Below the pieces are notes generated by a model. That model was not told the DNA's origin, ran no database searches, and was given only the letters and a program-made list of their open reading frames with translations. A stretch of DNA of 64,000 nt, from assembly GCA_002435865.1 (NCBI GenBank), contig DIWV01000001.1, positions 1-64,000 of the forward strand, given 5' to 3'. Positions 62,603 to 64,000 of the stretch are shown one piece after another. Both the position numbers and the translations under genes were made by a program. This stretch comes from Cloacimonetes bacterium UBA6097 (GTDB taxonomy: Bacteria; Cloacimonadota; Cloacimonadia; Cloacimonadales; Cloacimonadaceae). Position 1 is the stretch's first letter. The number at the start of each line of letters is the position of its first letter.

Positions 62603-63397
62603 TTAATGCTTCCTTTTCTTATGATGCGCTGGTTTAACTGGGTCAGGGGGAATACGGAAAAACTTATGTGCATTGGCAAATGACTGCTCTGCCACCTGAT
62701 TTGGGGTTATCTCTTTGATCTGGGCTATCTTCTCTGCTATCAGATGTAAAAACAACGGACTATTGCGTTTACCACGATTACTCTGAGGTGATAAATAAGG
62801 GCAATCTGTTTCAATCATGAACTGATCCATCGGGACTAACCGGATAACATCGTCCAGATTGGAATTGGGATATGTAACAGAACCTGTGAAGGATATCATC
62901 CATCCTTCATCAAGAACCTGTTGAGCAAATATTATATCTCCCGAAAAACAATGAAATACAGCGTTCTTAACATTATCCTGCTTGAGGAAGTTAAAACACT
63001 CCTGATGCGCATTCCTGTCATGCACAACTATCGGAAGGTCATATTCCATCGCCAGGCGGATTTGATTGGCAAAGACTTCTCTCTGAACCGGATAAGGCGA
63101 AAGATTACGGAAGAAGTCAAGTCCTATTTCTCCGATAGCCAACACCTTCTTTTCACGCGCCAGCTTTTTGACAACTTCTGCATCAAAATCCGTTGCGTCA
63201 TGAGGGTGGTAGCCGACAGTGGAAAAGATGTGCAGATGCTTCTTGGTAAGTTCCAGGGAATTATACGAAGTTTCTTTGTTAAAACCAATATTGATAATGT
63301 ATTCAATCCCCTGCTGGAAGCACTTGTTTATTAGGCTTTCCCTGTCGCTGTCGAAATCCGGCAAATCCAGATGAGCGTGTGTCTCAAAGAGTTTCAT
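62603..63397 (-). CDS. tatD: TatD-family metal-dependent hydrolase
   Basis: A 264-residue TIM-barrel hydrolase. ETHAHLDLPDFDSDRE supplies the first His pair, GEIGLDFFRN the catalytic Glu, VVHDRNAHQECF and NAVFHCFSGD the next His residues, and IETDCPYLSPQ the Asp. All positions are intact. TatD proteins are nucleases (DNA repair, 3'-5' exonuclease) or D-aminoacyl-tRNA-deacylase-like. Length is normal. AAAGGA lies ten bases before the ATG. It is first in the minus-strand operon running to 51705. Confidence 0.93.
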   Translation of the reverse strand: MKLFETHAHLDLPDFDSDRESLINKCFQQGIEYIINIGFNKETSYNSLELTKKHLHIFSTVGYHPHDATDFDAEVVKKLAREKKVLAIGEIGLDFFRNLSPYPVQREVFANQIRLAMEYDLPIVVHDRNAHQECFNFLKQDNVKNAVFHCFSGDIIFAQQVLDEGWMISFTGSVTYPNSNLDDVIRLVPMDQFMIETDCPYLSPQSNRGKRNSPLFLHLIAEKIAQIKEITPNQVAEQSFANAHKFFRIPPDPVKPAHHKKRKH

Positions 63398-63429
63398 AGA
63401 TTTTTAATCCTTTTTTACCCATTAATACT

Positions 63430-63458
63430 ATAAAAAACAAATAAGCCAATCTTGTCAA
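63430..63458 (-). promoter_or_regulatory. Probable promoter of the tatD-to-pilin operon
   Basis: On the minus strand TTGACA (plus 63453-63458), 17 bp, then TTTTAT (plus 63430-63435). A perfect -35 with a four-of-six -10. It lies 33 bases before the tatD ATG. Confidence 0.4.
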
Positions 63459-63473
63459 AGGATTTTATGTATC

Positions 63474-63574
63474 GACAGGTCTTGTACCTGTCTGTATTCT
63501 CATTGTAATTCCCAGACCCCATACTCGTCATTCCTGCGCAGTAATCCGTCATTGCTGCGCAGCCAGGAATCCAG
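63474..63574. repeat. Hairpin repeats upstream of tatD
   Basis: GACAGGT (63474-63480) pairs with ACCTGTC (63486-63492) around CTTGT, close to the complement of the TCAAG loop seen at the left edge. 63526-63574 holds two joined copies, in inverse orientation, of the TGGATTCC...GGAATGACG element present at 56-254. No gene lies in 63398-64000. Confidence 0.6.
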
Positions 63575-63771
63575 TTCTTTTTACTGACAGAATGACTCTG
63601 GAGCAGGCATTAGCTATACCTGCATTATTTATCCGGCAATACTATTACCGGAACACAACAGATTAATAATCTATGCTACACATCGTAGCACTACCACCCT
63701 GTTGTCCAAACGCAATTGCATTGTTCCGGAAAATATAATACAGACGAGCGCCAGGCATCTGCTTAGATTAG

Positions 63772-63832
63772 TTTGGTCATGCGAAGGCGCATAACCTACG
63801 ATGCTTTGGTCATGCAAAGGCGCATAACCTAC
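63772..63832. repeat. Tandem direct repeat of 33-bp period
   Basis: Two copies of TTTGGTCATGC[GA]AAGGCGC followed by ATAACCTAC start at 63772 and 63805. Function unknown. Confidence 0.7.
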
Positions 63833-63922
63833 ATTCAGAAATTAGGGGAAGCACTGTGTATCTCAAGATGTGGAAGGGCTATCGTGCATTTTTCTCTACT
63901 TTGTCACCCGTTTTCCTCTTGA

Positions 63923-64000
63923 TTTACGCAGGGACTTTTCAGGGAGTCATCAGGGAGTCATCAGGGACTTTGTCTCTGATGACTCCCTGAAGACTCTCAG
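63923..64000. repeat. 11-bp-period palindromic array, AGTCATCAGGG type, cut by the window edge
   Basis: Units in register are TTTACGCAGGG, ACTTTTCAGGG, AGTCATCAGGG twice, ACTTTGTCTCTG, then ATGACTCCCTG and AAGACTCTCAG. It is the third near-copy of the arrays at 17329 and 27179. The last unit ends at the last base of the window, so it may continue. Confidence 0.82.

Overview
This is an AT-rich bacterial chromosome segment carrying about 55 protein genes and one tRNA gene. It contains no rRNA, prophage, CRISPR array or plasmid gene. The gene set is that of a Gram-negative anaerobe: a LolCD-type ABC system, a TamB-like protein, a beta-barrel protein, HslUV, FtsH, pyruvate phosphate dikinase and an NfnAB-type oxidoreductase. 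Secreted proteins end in a YPNPFN...WDGKD..G..VSNGIYF type A (Por/T9SS) sorting domain, and there is a tricorn protease. From memory of such combinations I place it in the FCB group, most likely Cloacimonadota. That is an inference and was not tested by any search.

Layout. 1-5150: hairpin repeats, a small lipoprotein and three tandem secreted paralogs whose C-terminal sorting domains are far more alike than their bodies. 5377-8886: a zinc-ribbon protein, an NfnA-like subunit and an NfnB-like subunit carrying the same zinc-ribbon module at its N-terminus. 8860-17231: a minus-strand set (KBL-like enzyme, rsmI, HAD phosphatase), a secreted hydrolase, then a KBL-like enzyme with its own acyl carrier protein, an acetyl-CoA synthetase and a divergent acetate transporter. 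18766-21413: the rpsP-khpA-rimM-trmD-SPOUT-rplS translation operon. 21460-29846: ogt, acpS, adk, a KtrB/KtrA K+ system with a membrane PAS protein, rluD, ribBA, and a TPM plus DUF445-like pair. 29875-43891 (minus strand): tRNA-Ser(CGA), tadA, a TPR protein, tricorn protease, a FapA-like protein, pgeF, an MFS transporter, hslU, hslV, ftsH, hpt and tilS. 44299-48690: a radical SAM protein, a cold-shock protein, a PepSY-like secreted protein and a REP-associated tyrosine transposase (RAYT) between direct repeats. 48911-51640: ppdK. 51705-63397 (minus strand): an envelope-centred operon from tatD through an outer-membrane protein, recJ, a polyprenol-kinase-like protein, a glycosyltransferase and LolCD to TamB and a pilin-like protein.

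The most unusual content is non-coding. Five intergenic loci carry arrays in strict 11-bp register. Three share the unit AGTCATCAGGG with an inverted arm, one has GGG (once CGG) closing every 11-mer, and one has CGA opening almost every 11-mer. Other intergenic repeats are hairpins with unrelated stems but a constant TCAAG-like loop, two-hairpin units whose loops are mutually complementary, an 8-bp-period inverted repeat, and the large two-hairpin repeats flanking the RAYT gene. These repeats fill most of the long gene-free stretches.

CDS coordinates use the start best supported by a ribosome-binding site, so some are shorter than the longest open frame. Names come from motif and family recognition alone. 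Promoters and terminators were called by eye.
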